From positions 120,688,552 to 120,752,551 of the forward strand of contig VDFB02252616.1 of NCBI GenBank assembly GCA_007258455.2: a DNA stretch of 64,000 nt. The letters are read 5' to 3'. Below, piece after piece: positions 32,760-45,510 of this stretch. This DNA comes from Sequoia sempervirens (lineage: Eukaryota > Streptophyta > Pinopsida > Cupressales > Cupressaceae). The notes beneath the pieces were generated by a model. The model was not told the origin of the DNA, searched no databases, and saw nothing but the letters and a program-made list of their open reading frames with translations. Within the stretch, counting starts at the first letter, position 1, and each line of letters opens with the position of its first letter. A program made the position numbers and the translations under genes.

Positions 32760-34257
32760 AGTTTGAATTTTTTTTTAAATCTTCCAAAAACTAGAATTTG
32801 CATTATAACTCCTATAGATCTGAAACCACTCTAAAAAATCCTAAAACTATATTCATGAAATATAACTTAAAGTATAAGAAAGTAAATGTCCATATGTAAA
32901 TGTATATAGTTTCCCTAGTAGAGAAAGAGAAAATCAAAGAGTTTAGAAAAATGCATTCCAAAAGTCATGAATGACATTTGGCGAATGCCAAATTTGGCAC
33001 TTTCTAAATTTGGCGCTAACCAAATCAAGTGCCAAATTTGGTGAGTGCAAAATTTTTCATGCACCAAATAGGTTCCATTGGTCATCCAACCCAAAGGTTT
33101 GGACAACCATTTCATGCAAAAGACGTGATTTTTTGAAAGGGTGCCAAATTTACTCATATTTATGTTTGTGCTCTCCATCTCATTTGCACGTATTTCAATG
33201 CAAGTTTATAAAAAAACCATGATAGCGTTAACCTCTCTCTTAGCTATCTAAATATTTAATTCTTTTTTTGTTTTGATTCAGTTAAGGTTTTGTTCCATAG
33301 CTTCTATTGTAAATGCCTCTGTTTTTAGTCAAAAACGAACATGTGCTAGTTTTAGGATAGATTTTTACTTGTTCATCGAAACACAAAAAAAATTACACTT
33401 TTTGAAGCTTGACTCCATTCTACACATGATGAAAAAAGAAATTCAATTTTTGATTCGTTTTCAAAAAATTTAGGGGGAAGCACGCTCAAATTTTAGCTTT
33501 TTAGGATGTGTCCACTTTGAAAATTAATAAAATATTATATATTCATTAAAAAAATTATCTAAAAGAATGAGTATAAACTAAATGGTGTTAGCTAATTTCT
33601 CACCATTTGGATTTTTGAAATTATAAACATAAGTTAATCAAAAAGGGGGGAGCCCTCAAGTGCTATGCTATTTTTTTTAATAAAAATAGGACCTGTTTTG
33701 GGCCCCCCCTTTTTGAGACCCTTAATCTTCATTAATTTAAAAAATAATTAGTAGCTTAGAAACTAGACTCGGAGCACTTCAACTTTTGTTCTTGCTACAT
33801 CTTGAAATTTTGAGCATAACTATCTTCATTTTCTTGTGAAAATCAATTTTTGCTGATTTCAGAAAAAAAAAAAGAGAGAAGTGGCATCTTAAGAGTCAAA
33901 ATTGTGTCATAGATCCATGCACTTACCCTACATTATACAACTTGCATTGGAGGCACAAAAACCTAGAGACAAATCAACATTCTTTTTGCACATCTAGTAA
34001 CACCTCCCTCACTATCTAACTAAAAATTATAAAGGATACATTGTCCCCTTTATAAATTATCATTCTCATGTCCTATTTTTCATTCATACACTTATGTATT
34101 TTATCCTATTAAGTGATTGTTCATAGAAATTGTAGCTTATTTTTCTAGTATCAATCCCTTTAAATGTGTAATAATTTGCAAGAAATTTTATTTAAATTTC
34201 ATTGTTCATTATACAATCCACATGGCATTATTTGAGTGATTTAAGTATCACTTATTT
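32760..34257. other. Anonymous AT-rich sequence
   Basis: No gene or element recognised. 32970-33070 carries a cluster of CCAAATTTGG-like words, including the perfect 12-base palindrome GCCAAATTTGGC at 32987-32998. It contains several A or T runs. Its right end (34258-34262) is the left target-site duplication of D. Confidence 0.5.
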
Positions 34258-34262
34258 ATAAT

Positions 34263-35502
34263 TGTGAATGGTGGATCTAGACCTGCACAAACACAAACAA
34301 CAAACACAATATTAGTCAATTATGCAAATCAAAACCATTGTTCCCCATAATATTCATTTGAAGCATAAAGAACAAGAAATAAAGTGAAGAACAAAACTAA
34401 AAGATATCTAATCTTTTTCAAAACACTCAAACCCTCAATCCCATGGGGGAATTGGTGCTATTTTGATGTAGAAAATAACCCTTTCCCAATTCCTTGCAAG
34501 CTTGATGATGATCAATGAAGTTCCTTGATAAAATTTTCCATAACCTAGCTATGAAAGTGATGAAAACTATGAAACTTGGATGAGAATAGATGAAATTGCT
34601 CAAAACATGAAGATAATGACTTTGCATAAGTTGTGGATCCCAAATTAGTAAAATATCTCTCCATTTGCAGAAGAGAAGGATGGAGGAATGAGAAAAAAGG
34701 ATGAATGTGGGACTAAAGATCAGCCAATAACATAATGCCACTTGTTAACATGCTATTGAAGATAGGTGGAGCACATTTTGATGAATGTGCACATTAATGC
34801 CATTAGGTGGAGATTTGAAATTTGAAAGATGGCTTGTGGAGGGAGATGTGGAAGAGGATTTATTGCCACTTGGCTCAAGAAAAAAGACTTATAAGAGTCA
34901 TAAATGCCAAGTTGGAGGACAAGTCCTTTTAGGAGGGAGATTTCAAAATGGAGGAATATTCCAAATAGATGCCCTTTTGAATGAAAATATATGAATATTC
35001 CAAATAGATGAATTAATAAATCAATTAAATTGATTTACTTGTGCAAGTTAAAAAATATAGAGGATTTGATGGATTAGAGTTAGAGTTAATTAGGATTTAA
35101 TTAGCATAGATGGAAATTAGTTGATTTGACATTGATTTAGATTTTTGGATTTATTTAAATCAAATGGGAGGAATAATGGACATTAGACTTAATTAAATAA
35201 AGTTTGATTTATTTAATTAAAAGGAGATTATGTTAGACTTAAATTAAATAAAGGTTAATTTATTCAATTTAAAGGAGATGACATTAGAATAAAATAAAAT
35301 AAAATGATCTCTTTAATCAAAAGAGGAACATTAGGATCAATCAAATAAAATGATTTATTTAATTAAAAGAAGATGATGATGAATTTAATCAAATAAATAT
35401 TATTCGATTAAATGGTTAGTAAAGAGATGATTTAGGCAGAATTGGTATTAGTAAATCAGGATCAGGTGCACAAGATCAATTAGTACAATTTATGTGTCTA
35501 CA
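34263..35502 (-). mobile_element. 3' LTR of element D (1240 bp)
   Basis: TGTAGACA at 35502 to its end at 34263, collinear with the LTRs of B and C (CCCATGGGGGAATTGG and CTTTCCCAATTCC landmarks near 34440-34490). A polypurine tract (CTTCAAAGAGGGAAAAAA on the minus strand) lies at 35503-35520. It differs from the D 5' LTR at roughly one base in ten, by eye, so the insertion is older than B. Confidence 0.85.
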
Positions 35503-37887
35503 TTTTTTCCCTCTTTGAAGCAATGTACCTGCTATGTTGGTTTAAAGAATAACCTTGCCGAGATAAAAATTCAAAAAAAATTCAACTTTTTCAGATGCTC
35601 CACTGCTGCCCCAGCGGAAGAATTACGCTAGTATACTACCCCCTTGAGAGATTGGGTGAAAAGTTAAATTTGAGGGTCACTCTCACAACAAAGAGGTTCA
35701 AGATTAGTTCAACTTGAATGTTTGATGTAGATAGATTTGATGATGTATACAGTTCAACAACCATGGGAAGCCTCATGTATATTTTGATATATTACACACA
35801 CTTGATACTTGGATAGAAATGCTAGTAAAGATAGAAGAATAAGAAGAAATGAGATGACAAAAAGAGGATCCAACAAGCCCATGAACTAACAAGACTTTAT
35901 TATAGATGAAGATGAATGATTTGATGATGATGGATTGCTTATCAGGAATTGGGACTTTAAAAGGGCTTACTTACCTTATGTTTGATAACACACATAGGCA
36001 TAATGCATCAAGGTATACAAAACCAGGATGGCATTGTTCCTAGTGTGATGGACTTTGACTCGACAATTAGATAGGAGTACCCATGTTCACACCTAGCATA
36101 CAGAAACCTATTTAGAACGTAGTTCAGATATTTCAAACATCTCAGACCAAAACATAGAAAGGAAAGTCTTCCTATGTGGTTAACAAGACACCTAAAACAC
36201 CCTCCCTATGGACCAAACAAAGTAAGCATGACCAATGTTATATTACAAGAATATCCAACAAGCACAATAGATAAAGAGATAATGATCGCTGCCCCATTCC
36301 TTTCTCTCTAAATCCCTTTGTTTGGACATCATTGAGAGCTCATTGAAATGAGTGCAATAAGATAAGTCAAAAATACAAAGATCAAGTAAACAAACAAGCT
36401 AATGTTCTTCATATTGCTAGCCTGAGACTAAGCTATTGTGATGCCTGATGTTGATGTCCATTGTAAGAAGGATGCATCCTAGGACATGATGTTATCAAAT
36501 GATTTGGGACAAATTGAATGATGAGCTATTAGTATCAAGAATTGACCAACTTTTTTACTTACAGACCTAGACTTGAGACCTTGACGACTGAGTTTTCACT
36601 TATAACCTGCTAAACTTGTTTCTGACTGTTTTACCAAAGATTGAGGGTGATGACTATTTATTATGAGTGAAAGATTATTGCAACAGAAAGCGAGATGGGG
36701 ATGGATGGATTTTTGGGTTTTTTGAATGTTTTTGGTACTTTTCAAATGTTTTGAGGCTATTTTTTGTATTTTTAAGATTTTACAAATGTTTTGATTTTCA
36801 ATTTTTCCAATATTTTGGGGTTTTAAGAGATTTTATGATTTTTTTTGGATTTTTTGTCTCGAGGGCCCATCAATAATGGCCTTGCCTATGTTTAAGCTCA
36901 GAGATGACGTAGTTCAGATAGCATTTTTTTAAGTTTTCTAACTTTTTGACCTGTTTTGGGATTTTGATATGTTTTGAATGTTTTTGGATTTTTTGATGCT
37001 TTGACAATTTGGATATGGATATGTGTGATGATATCAGTGATCTATTTTGGGATTTTTTTGAAAACCAAGCTAAGGTTGATTGATCAGATAGATGGATTGA
37101 TGATGATAACATTGTTGAGGATACACAACAATGCAAGGATAGTGTTTAAGCAACACAAGGATTGGGAAGGATATCCCCAAATGATGATGGAATGATGATG
37201 ATTTGATTGATCAATATTTTGAAGCTTGATTTGGAACAAAATTTGTTTGAGTGATTTGATGTGGCATTAACATGAAAATTAGATGCAACTAATATTTATT
37301 GTTTGGATTGATGTTTGATGAAAAATGAAGCTTGATAAGTAATGTCTTCTCATCAAAATGTGTCATGGGCTAGTGATTTGGAATTTTTGCTCACAAGTGC
37401 TTTGACCAATTTGATTTTACATTTTCCAATGTTCGGATCACCAAATAAGTTGGAAGATATAGATCAAGATTTATTTCTGAAGCAAGATGTAAATATTTTC
37501 CCCTAGTGCCTAGCAATGTATGGAATGCCATGGGTGGAATTCTTGGATAGGTGTGTGTATGGATGGATATGGTAAGCACACAAAGGATGCCGAGGATTAT
37601 CTTGTGATAAGATAAAGTGTTTGAGAAAAGGATTCTCATTTGGATAATGCTTCATGAGTCAGATAACATTTGGATAGGATAGAATCAATGAAAATGACTC
37701 ATGTCAAGATGTTTACCATAAGCAAGTGTAAAGTGTGCACCAAATTTTTTCATGATCAAGATAACTTGGACTATGGATGTATATTGATGAAAATGGATTG
37801 AATAAATGTTTCATGGATGAAATTGATTTATTATGTATGAGATGGATGGAATGATGGATTTATTATGGATGGGATGAGATGCTTCCA
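35503..37887 (-). mobile_element. 3' internal segment of element D
   Basis: Collinear with B's 3' region. It keeps the polypurine tract, the acidic antisense terminal exon (plus strand, ending RNWDFKRAYLPYV and TGA at 35983-35985), the AGGATGCATCCT palindrome (36469-36480) and the CTTGCCTATGTT...GTAGTTC block (about 36880-36920). PMD and the ATG-rich region are missing between about 35700 and 35860. T-rich TTTTTGGATTT runs follow. No intact coding sequence. Confidence 0.7.
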
Positions 37888-38887
37888 CCTTGCAAGCTTG
37901 ATGATGATCAATGGTGCTCCTTGATAAAATTTGTCATAACCTAGCTATGAAATTGATGAAGACTATTAAAATTGGATGAGAATTGATGAAATTTCTCAAA
38001 ACATGAAGATAATGATGTTGCATAAAGTTTTGGATCCCAAATTAGTAAACGAGCTCTCCATTATAGAAGAGAAGGATGGAAGAATGACCAAAAAGGATGA
38101 ATGTGGGACTAAAGATCAACCAATAACACAATGCCACTTGTCAGCATGCCATTGAAGAGAGGTGGAGAAAATTTTGATGAATTTTCACATTAATGCCATT
38201 AGGTGGAGATAAAATTTGAAATTTGAAAGATGGCTTGTGGAGGGAGATGTGGAAGAGGATTTATTTCCACTTGCCTCAAGAAAAAGGACTTGTAAGAGTC
38301 ATAAATGCCAAGTTGGAGGACAAGTCCTTTTAGGAGGGAGATTTCAAAATGGAGGAATATTCCAAATAGATGCCCTTTTGAATGAAAAGAGATGAATTAA
38401 TAAATCAATTAAATTGATTTACTTGTGCAAGCTGCAAAATCTAGAGTATTTGATGGATTAGAGTTATATTTAATTAGGATTTAATTAACTTCAATGGAAA
38501 TTAGCTAATTTGACACTTGATTTAGATTTTTAGATTTATTTAAATCAAATGGGAGGAATAATGGACATTAGAATTAATTAAATAAAGTTTTATTTATTTA
38601 ATTAAAAGGAGATGATGTTAGAATTAAATTAAATAAAGGTTAATTTATTCAATTTAAAGGAGATGACATTAGAATTCAATTAAATAAAATGATTTATTTA
38701 ATCAAAAGAGGAAAATTAGGATCAATCAAATAAAATGATTTATTTAATTAAAATAAGATGATGATGAATTTAATAAAATAAATATTATTCAATTAAATGG
38801 TTAGTAAAGAGATTATTTAGGTAGAATTAGTGTTAGTAAATAAAGATCAGGTGCACGAGATCAATCGATACAATTTACCTGTCTACA
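37888..38887 (-). mobile_element. Truncated 5' LTR of element D (1000 bp)
   Basis: Starts TGTAGACA at 38887 next to ATAAT and matches the 3' LTR of D from its start to the CCTTGCAAGCTTGATGATG landmark, where it is fused to 3' internal DNA at 37887/37888. Because no polypurine tract precedes it, it is the 5' LTR. Confidence 0.85.
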
Positions 38888-41800
38888 ATAATTTATATAT
38901 TATCCTTTTTGTATCTCCTAGGCTAAATTTGGATCACCAAGATTTATGATGGTTACTTTGTAACCACCCATCCTTTTACTTTCAAATATAATTGTTGGAA
39001 TTGATCACCTAAATTTATGATATCTAGGATGATTGTATATATGGTTAAATTATGATTTATATCATCATATATTTTTATCTTCTCCTCCAATTCATTACAT
39101 CCTTCAAATACAATTATTTGGGGGATATATATTATGAACAATATAATTTTGGTGCATACTTTATATCCCTAAAAATATTATAATGATTATAATGGATCCT
39201 TTGTATCCTTGATTGGTCTATGTTGATTTTGATGGCTTCTTCACATCCTAATGTTGATTATATTGTGTTGACTCCTTCACAATCCCATGTTTTACTTTCT
39301 TAGTTATCTCATTCATAACCAAGCTTTACTTATGGTAATGATGAGTTGTTCACAACAGGCTTTATTAATTTCTTCTAATGGCCCTTCATTGCCACATATC
39401 ATTTTTATTTTGATTTTATCTAGGTTCCTTTTCATCCCCACAAATTGAATTGTAGCCTTGCACATTAGTTCATTGACTTCATATATCTTCACTAATACAT
39501 CATAAACACAATAAATATCATCACCCCAATAAATGGAATATGATATAAGTGTACTCATTTTTATTGGTTCATAAATAACATACATAAAATAACACTTGAT
39601 ATGATATGCACCATGTGGGAAATGACTCCATATAATTTTAATACATGAGTACACCATAGACATCTTGAAAATGATAATTATTATGCCATATGTAATGAAA
39701 CCTTATGGATTTTGAATATTCAATAAAACCAAGTGCATTGTACTCATGTCAACATAGATGTAGGTCTCACCTAGATCAACCAATCAACCAAGTACATTGT
39801 ACACATATTTTTCTCATAATTTCTCAAAAAATGAGTATAATTGATGTGACCCCTAATTCAATTAAATATATATACATGCCACATGAAAATTTTAAAGCAT
39901 TTATTATATAGAATTAGGATATATAAACTTTGTATAGACAATTTGAAATATCTTATACATTTTCTTGATTGATAGATACCTCGATTCTCTTCCAATATGA
40001 AACACTAGTTTTTAATGAGTAATTTAGGAATTAGTTAGTCCTAATGAGTTAAGTTTAGCTAGAGAAATATTATGCACTTGTATCAAATTAATAGAAGATC
40101 CCATTTATAGTCTATCTCCATTTGAACAAAATTTGATCTAATAATTTCTTGTTTTCAAGGATAAATTTGGGGCATTATAGATACACTTTTTAATTTTCTA
40201 TTTATTGAAAATTATAAGGGTAAGATCAAAGGTTTGTAGTAAATAATTATTTGACTATTATTTATGAGGAGGATAGTAATTCAAGCTTGATTACACTATT
40301 CACTAAATTTCAAATTTGTAGATGTGCAATTAGGCCAAGTTTAACCCATAGGTGACAAATTGATAGAGCTATGATCACCCTACTCATGGCTACATATAGC
40401 CAAAGCATGAATTTGGTATTGTATGTATGAAGTATACTAATATTTTGTATTATTTATATTTTTTAATGGAAAATATTTTGGTATCTATATATGTAATTTA
40501 CTTTTTTCCTTTAAAAAACTTAGAAGGGAAAGAATTTAAAGGAGACCTAGAAGAGCCACATTCCAACATATTTGCATCTAACAATTTGAAATCAAAGTAT
40601 CTAACACTCAAACATGAAGCAAGAAATGTAACATAATACCATTGTCTAAAGGTTTAATTGTTATTATTATTTCAACTTTATGAGACTTAGGAACCACACT
40701 ATTTAATGCAATGTTCTCAAAAAATATATTTTAAGGACTGAAAATTGGGAAAAAAATAGGAAGGTTTGCTAGACTTTAGAGTTTAAGACTATAGTAGAAA
40801 ATGGTGTCCTCATAAGAATTTTTTAAAAATGGGTGACTAATTTATGGATATGATTATGAGATTATCTATAGGATAAGAATATGCACTCTCACATCACTTG
40901 ATAAAGAGGCTAGCTCCATATTGATACCAAATTTGATGGATTATATTTGATAAGAATTCCTAATAACCTAATAGTTCAAGGTATCATTTAATAGGATGGT
41001 GATTTTGATGACTTATTCACACCCTAGTGTTGATTCTATTGTGTTGGCTCCTTCACAATTCCATTTTTCATTTTTAGAAAAGCTCCTTCGTAACTCAATT
41101 TTACTTACATGATAATGATGAGTTGTTCACAATGGGCTATATTAATTTCTTCTAATGGCCCCTTCAATACCACATATCATTTTTATTTTGGTTTTATTTG
41201 GGTTCCTTTTCATCCCCACAAATTGAAGTGTAACCTCACACATTCGTTCATTGGATTCATATATCTTCACTAATACATTATAAAAAACAATAAATATCAT
41301 CACCCCAAGCAATGGAATATGATATAAGTATTAATTTTTTGTATTTGTTAATAAACAACATACATTTATAACACTTGATAGGATATGTGCACCATGGTAA
41401 ATGGCTCCATACATTGTTAATAAATGAAACCATATAGAAATATCACAAATGATAATTTTAGTGTAAAATGTAATGAAACCATATGGATTTGATATATTCA
41501 ATACAATCAAGTTCATTGTACACATGCTAACATAGATGTAGGTCTTAGCTAGAATATTTGAGCTTAACCCCTCATAACTCATCCAAGTATGTCATTTCCT
41601 TGAAAAAATAAAAACCTAAAAAATTAGCTAATTCATGTTCATTTGTGTTCAATCATCATGTTCTAGAGATAATTCATTTAATAGTTTAGGTTGATTCATG
41701 TTGATGTATATTATTTTTTTATAAATTATTCTAAATGAGCATTAGCTAAAGTTCATTTTTCAAGTCATTTTTTAATTATGAAAATGTAATTTTTTTCTAT

Positions 41801-41990
41801 TTAAATTCATGTATATTCAAGTGTATGTAAACATGTACATGTTATGTTCACATACATATATATCTAGACCAATGCACATGTGCTTGAATTGAAATGAGAA
41901 GTTAATTATTTTTTATGTAGTGCATTGATATGTATGGGCTTTGAGAATGTACAAATATAGAGATTCAAAGATTGAGATTGATTTTAGCCG
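38888..41990. other. AT-rich DNA with a 0.55-kb direct duplication
   Basis: 39227-39780 and about 41004-41560 are diverged direct repeats (offset about 1777 bp). On the minus strand the left copy has a 116-residue frame and the right copy a broken version sharing QFVGMKRN and KIKMICG. I do not recognise a domain. The remaining sequence is AT-rich with no supported gene. Confidence 0.55.
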
Positions 41991-42900
41991 ACCCTTCAAC
42001 CATGAGGGTCTACAAAAGTAATTTTGAGGGGATTTTAGAGAGTTCGGTTATGATTAAACAACTATTAAGATGTGTGCATGCATATTTTAGGGAGACTTTA
42101 GCAGTCATCCTTGTCTGGATGAGGGTTGAGGTTTCAAGTGATATTCCTTTGAGTATAGTTTAACTTAGAATTCTAAAGGAAACTATCAAAACTAATTATT
42201 TTCCCTAGTATTCCACTATATCTTAGGTGAGGGCATATCAAGTAACTAGGTGCATAGATCCTAGGATGACCCGTTTGATTTATCCATTATTTTTTCCAGC
42301 ACATGATTTTTATCCAAATAATGACCAAATTCCACTATATTTAGCACAACAGTTATATGTTGAGGTCCATTTAGGCCTTAATGTTAACTATTTGGATTTT
42401 CCACCTCACTTGGGGTAGACACATGGTAGGTTTTGTGACAAGTATGCTTACCATCATGCAGATTGATAACCCCCAAATTATAGGGCCTTGGTTGGGTAGA
42501 GGATGTTTTTCATTACTTCATCCATTAGCCCTATTATAGATCAGCTTGTAATTGCCTCCCAATGGGAAGTAATTAATAGTATTTTTGATATTACAGTCCA
42601 AGCTCAATGGTTATCTATAGATCATGTGGGTTGATACTTGATGAGACATCCACGTAGACCATCAAATATTGATTCAAATGTATATGTCATGACAAGCATC
42701 CCATCCTCAATTGATACAAACCACATTATGTGTGATACCCAAATTTTGAGGGATACATGTTATAGATTGTCTAACAAATCAATGAGAGCTTATGGTGTGA
42801 TCTCATCATATTTGGAATCCCATTAACAAATGTTAGTTCATTTGTGGGTCATTTTTGTGGATATTTGCATAGTCTAGTTGCTCAATCCCAACATTCTAAT
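41991..42900 (+). other. Possible decayed coding remnant, unrecognised
   Basis: Consecutive plus-strand frames (41972-42163, 42227-42418, 42638-42826) form a loosely continuous but stop-broken reading region with protein-like composition (LIYPLFFPAHDFYPNNDQIP; RHPRRPSNIDSN). I recognise no family. It could be the 3' part of an old element or chance; it lies just upstream of the copia-like leader. Confidence 0.25.
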
Positions 42901-43520
42901 ATTGATCCTCATGTTGCAAGGTGTGTGCCCTTGGTCTCCTTGTGATATGAAGTGTAGCACTTGGGTTCATGACATGGTTTAACTTCCTCTTATAGATTCA
43001 TTAACTATGGAATTTGTATCTAGCATTAATAGGTCAATCTTTTGTTGCAATGACAACTATTTGTGTAACAATTGGTATCAGAGCCTAGGTCACAAGTTCA
43101 AACCCCTTGCTTGTGCTCCAGAGGATTGTTACAAGGTGTTTGCCCTTGGAATCCTTGTGTTGTGCAACATAGTTCTTGGGTTCATGATATGGTTTAACCA
43201 CCTCCCATGGATTTATTAACTTTGGATGTTATATTGGGCATTAAGAGGTTTATCTTTTGATGCAATGACAACCATCTATGCAACACCTACATTGAGATTG
43301 CCTTGTGGGGAACATGAGCCACATACTAGAAATTCCACTGCTTTAGCACATGAAAATCCACCAATTAATGATTATGCTACTAAAATTTCCCAGTCATCTG
43401 CTGCTATAGGTTCCCAATCATTTATTGCTATAGGTGCTCAATCATCTACTGCTATAGGTGCCTAGTCATCTCAAATTGTTACAGGTGTTCAAACACCTAT
43501 TGATACACTCAAGTAGGTTG
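42901..43520 (+). mobile_element. Ty1/copia-like LTR end, primer site and gag start
   Basis: TGGTATCAGAGC at about 43075-43086 is the complement of the plant initiator-Met tRNA 3' end, the standard primer site of copia elements and some gypsy elements. It follows ...GTGTAACA, a plausible LTR end. The flanking about 160 bases occur twice, before and after the primer site (about 42905-43068 and 43132-43293). A short frame after it (43226-43465) carries a 30-bp unit repeated three times (about 43393-43482, encoding SSTAIGAQ-like peptides). No further copia domains follow. Confidence 0.45.
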
Positions 43521-44022
43521 TGAGAGGTGGTTTTATAGAGATTCTCTATTCAAGGTTGATTCCATCTCACTTTCATAATTAGCTATGTACACATCATTGG
43601 TAGAGCTAGTCTAAGGTAGGACTACAGAGGAGTTTGTGGATTGTATGATTGTAGAAGTCAAAACTTGGGATGCAATGGTGGTTTAGGTATACATGTACAT
43701 ATAATTTTTAAGTTTTTAAAGTTCTAAATAAATACATGTAGTATGTAACTTCATTGGAATGGTACACCAAATTTTTATAGATTATATAACTCAAAACTAA
43801 TTTTTTTTATACATATCCATGCATATGTGTCTAGATGGAGGCAACACATGTTACTCCTAGCTTGAGGGAAGAGCGTGTACGCATGTGCTATTTTCTTGAC
43901 CATGTTAGTGGACAAGTGAATTTTAATTTTCATCTAAGTTTAGTAATAGAAAAAACATCCTTTTTCCTTACTTGATTTAGGAATAATTGTCATTGAATTA
44001 ACCTATTTTTTCCTAGGTTTAA
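43521..44022. other. Anonymous sequence before element F
   Basis: AT-rich, with no gene recognised. It may include the 5' edge of F's LTR, whose start I could not fix. Confidence 0.4.
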
Positions 44023-45493
44023 TGTTGTAATGTGTTGTAACACATTCACATTGATCTTGGGCCCCCTTTTAATAAAATGAACTTAATTTGTACCTTATTT
44101 AGGTGTTGTAGAGTGTTATAACACACTTTCACACTTATCTAGGGTCCTCTTAATTAATTGTGTAGTATTAGAGTTAATTAGCCCCTTTAATTCAAATTTA
44201 AGCCTTATTTATGACACCTCATGAAGATCTATCTCAACACCCATAATTCAAATTACATAAAATTTAATTGGGAAAAATAAAGGTCCTAGAAATTGGTGCT
44301 AGGACCCATTCACCCTAGTTGGGGAATGGGTCCTCCCTCTATATGAACCCCCTTTATTAGCATATTTCACATGGCTTTTTAGTGATCATTCCCCAAAGGC
44401 AAGGTCCTAAAAAATAGTGCTAGGACCCATTCACCCTACGTGGAAAATGGGTCCTCCCTTAATGAGGACCCCCTTTTTGAATTTCATTATGGTAGGAATT
44501 TAATAATGTTAGTTTCTAGATCTAGTGTCAGCTTGAATTGTTTTAATTTTAGGGTTAATCTCTTGATTTAGTATAAATAAGGGGTTAATTCATATTGTTT
44601 CTCCTAAAAAAAGACCTATAAATTTTATGTGACTTCATGAGATCAAAAGAAAGAGCATTATATAGAATTTTAGGAGCATTTTTAAAGGCATTTCAATGAA
44701 GATTATCAAGATTTTACTGTAACAATTCAAGATAATTTCATCATGTCAAAGTTTTAGTTCATTCAAGCATGTTTTTGATCTAAGATAGTTGGTGTAGCAT
44801 TGAGGATCTACTTACATGCATTATTTCACATCCAAGATCTACATTCTTCATGGCCATTACATGTTAGTTTGCAGATTTATCTTCCAAGACATCATCCAAG
44901 GTATTAACATCGCATCATTTCATGTTCATGCTTCAATTACATTATTTCATCATTTGGTTTAATTACCTACAAGGGGTTTGACTTAGGAAAACCCCTATTC
45001 ACTAATGATCAACAATTTTTTCTTCCCTCGAGTGTGTATTTGCAGATTTACAGGTTGAAGATCAAGTGGAGAAGAAGTTTAGAGCAAAATTATCAAAATT
45101 TTCAAGTTGCAAGATTGACCTCCAAAGTGCAAGAACAAAGAATTGAAGCTACAAAATTAAGTACAAGTTTTCGGGAGCTGACAACCAGGGATCTAAAAGT
45201 GAAAAAATCAAGGAAAATAACCAAGATCTCAGTTTCAGAAACCCTAATAGGGACCCATTTTCCACTGAAGGCGAATGAGTCCTTTGTGCCCTAAAAATAT
45301 GCTTCTTGCAGCAAGGTACACAACTCTTTGAGCTTTTAAAACTCCCCTTGTAGTTGCCATAATAGTTAGGGTCAATTTCTGATTTTTATTTATATCTTTT
45401 AGCCCTCATAATTACATAAATTGTTGTGATTTTTTGTGAAAAGTTCTAGTGGTTTATCTTGATCTTGATAAGCCCTAATTTTCCACCCAATCA
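44023..45493 (+). mobile_element. LTR of element F (start uncertain)
   Basis: The end is set by ...CCCAATCA three to four bases before the primer-binding site, as in A. The start near TGTTGTAATG at 44023 is a guess. A TATA-like TATAAATA lies at 44572-44579. Two short repeats with hairpin-forming TGTTGTAACA/TGTTATAACA cores lie at 44024 and 44104. Three 10-14-10 hairpin units occur at 44301-44334, 44422-44455 and 45250-45283. The layout parallels A, but sequence similarity is weak except near the end. Confidence 0.6.
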
Positions 45494-45497
45494 TTAA

Positions 45498-45510
45498 TGG
45501 TGAACCCGAC
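45498..45510 (+). promoter_or_regulatory. Primer-binding site of element F
   Basis: TGGTGAACCCGAC, one base different from the site of A (2238-2250), directly after the LTR end. Confidence 0.68.

Larger units (their letters stand above)
34263..38887 (-). mobile_element. Element D, deleted LTR element with intact TSD
   Basis: A 4625-bp minus-strand element flanked by ATAAT on both sides (34258-34262 and 38888-38892). In transcription order: a 5' LTR lacking its last 229 bases (38887-37888), a non-coding 3' internal segment (37887-35503), polypurine tract, and a full 3' LTR (35502-34263). Primer-binding site, gag, pol and most of the antisense PMD gene are gone. It belongs to the same family as B. 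Loss of the primer-binding site means the deletion came after insertion. Confidence 0.85.

Noticed and set aside
43075..43110. Possible tRNA gene (TGGTATCAGAGC...GTTCAAACCCC)
   Set aside because: No acceptor or anticodon stem can be formed; the motif is the complement of the initiator tRNA end, as in an LTR primer site.
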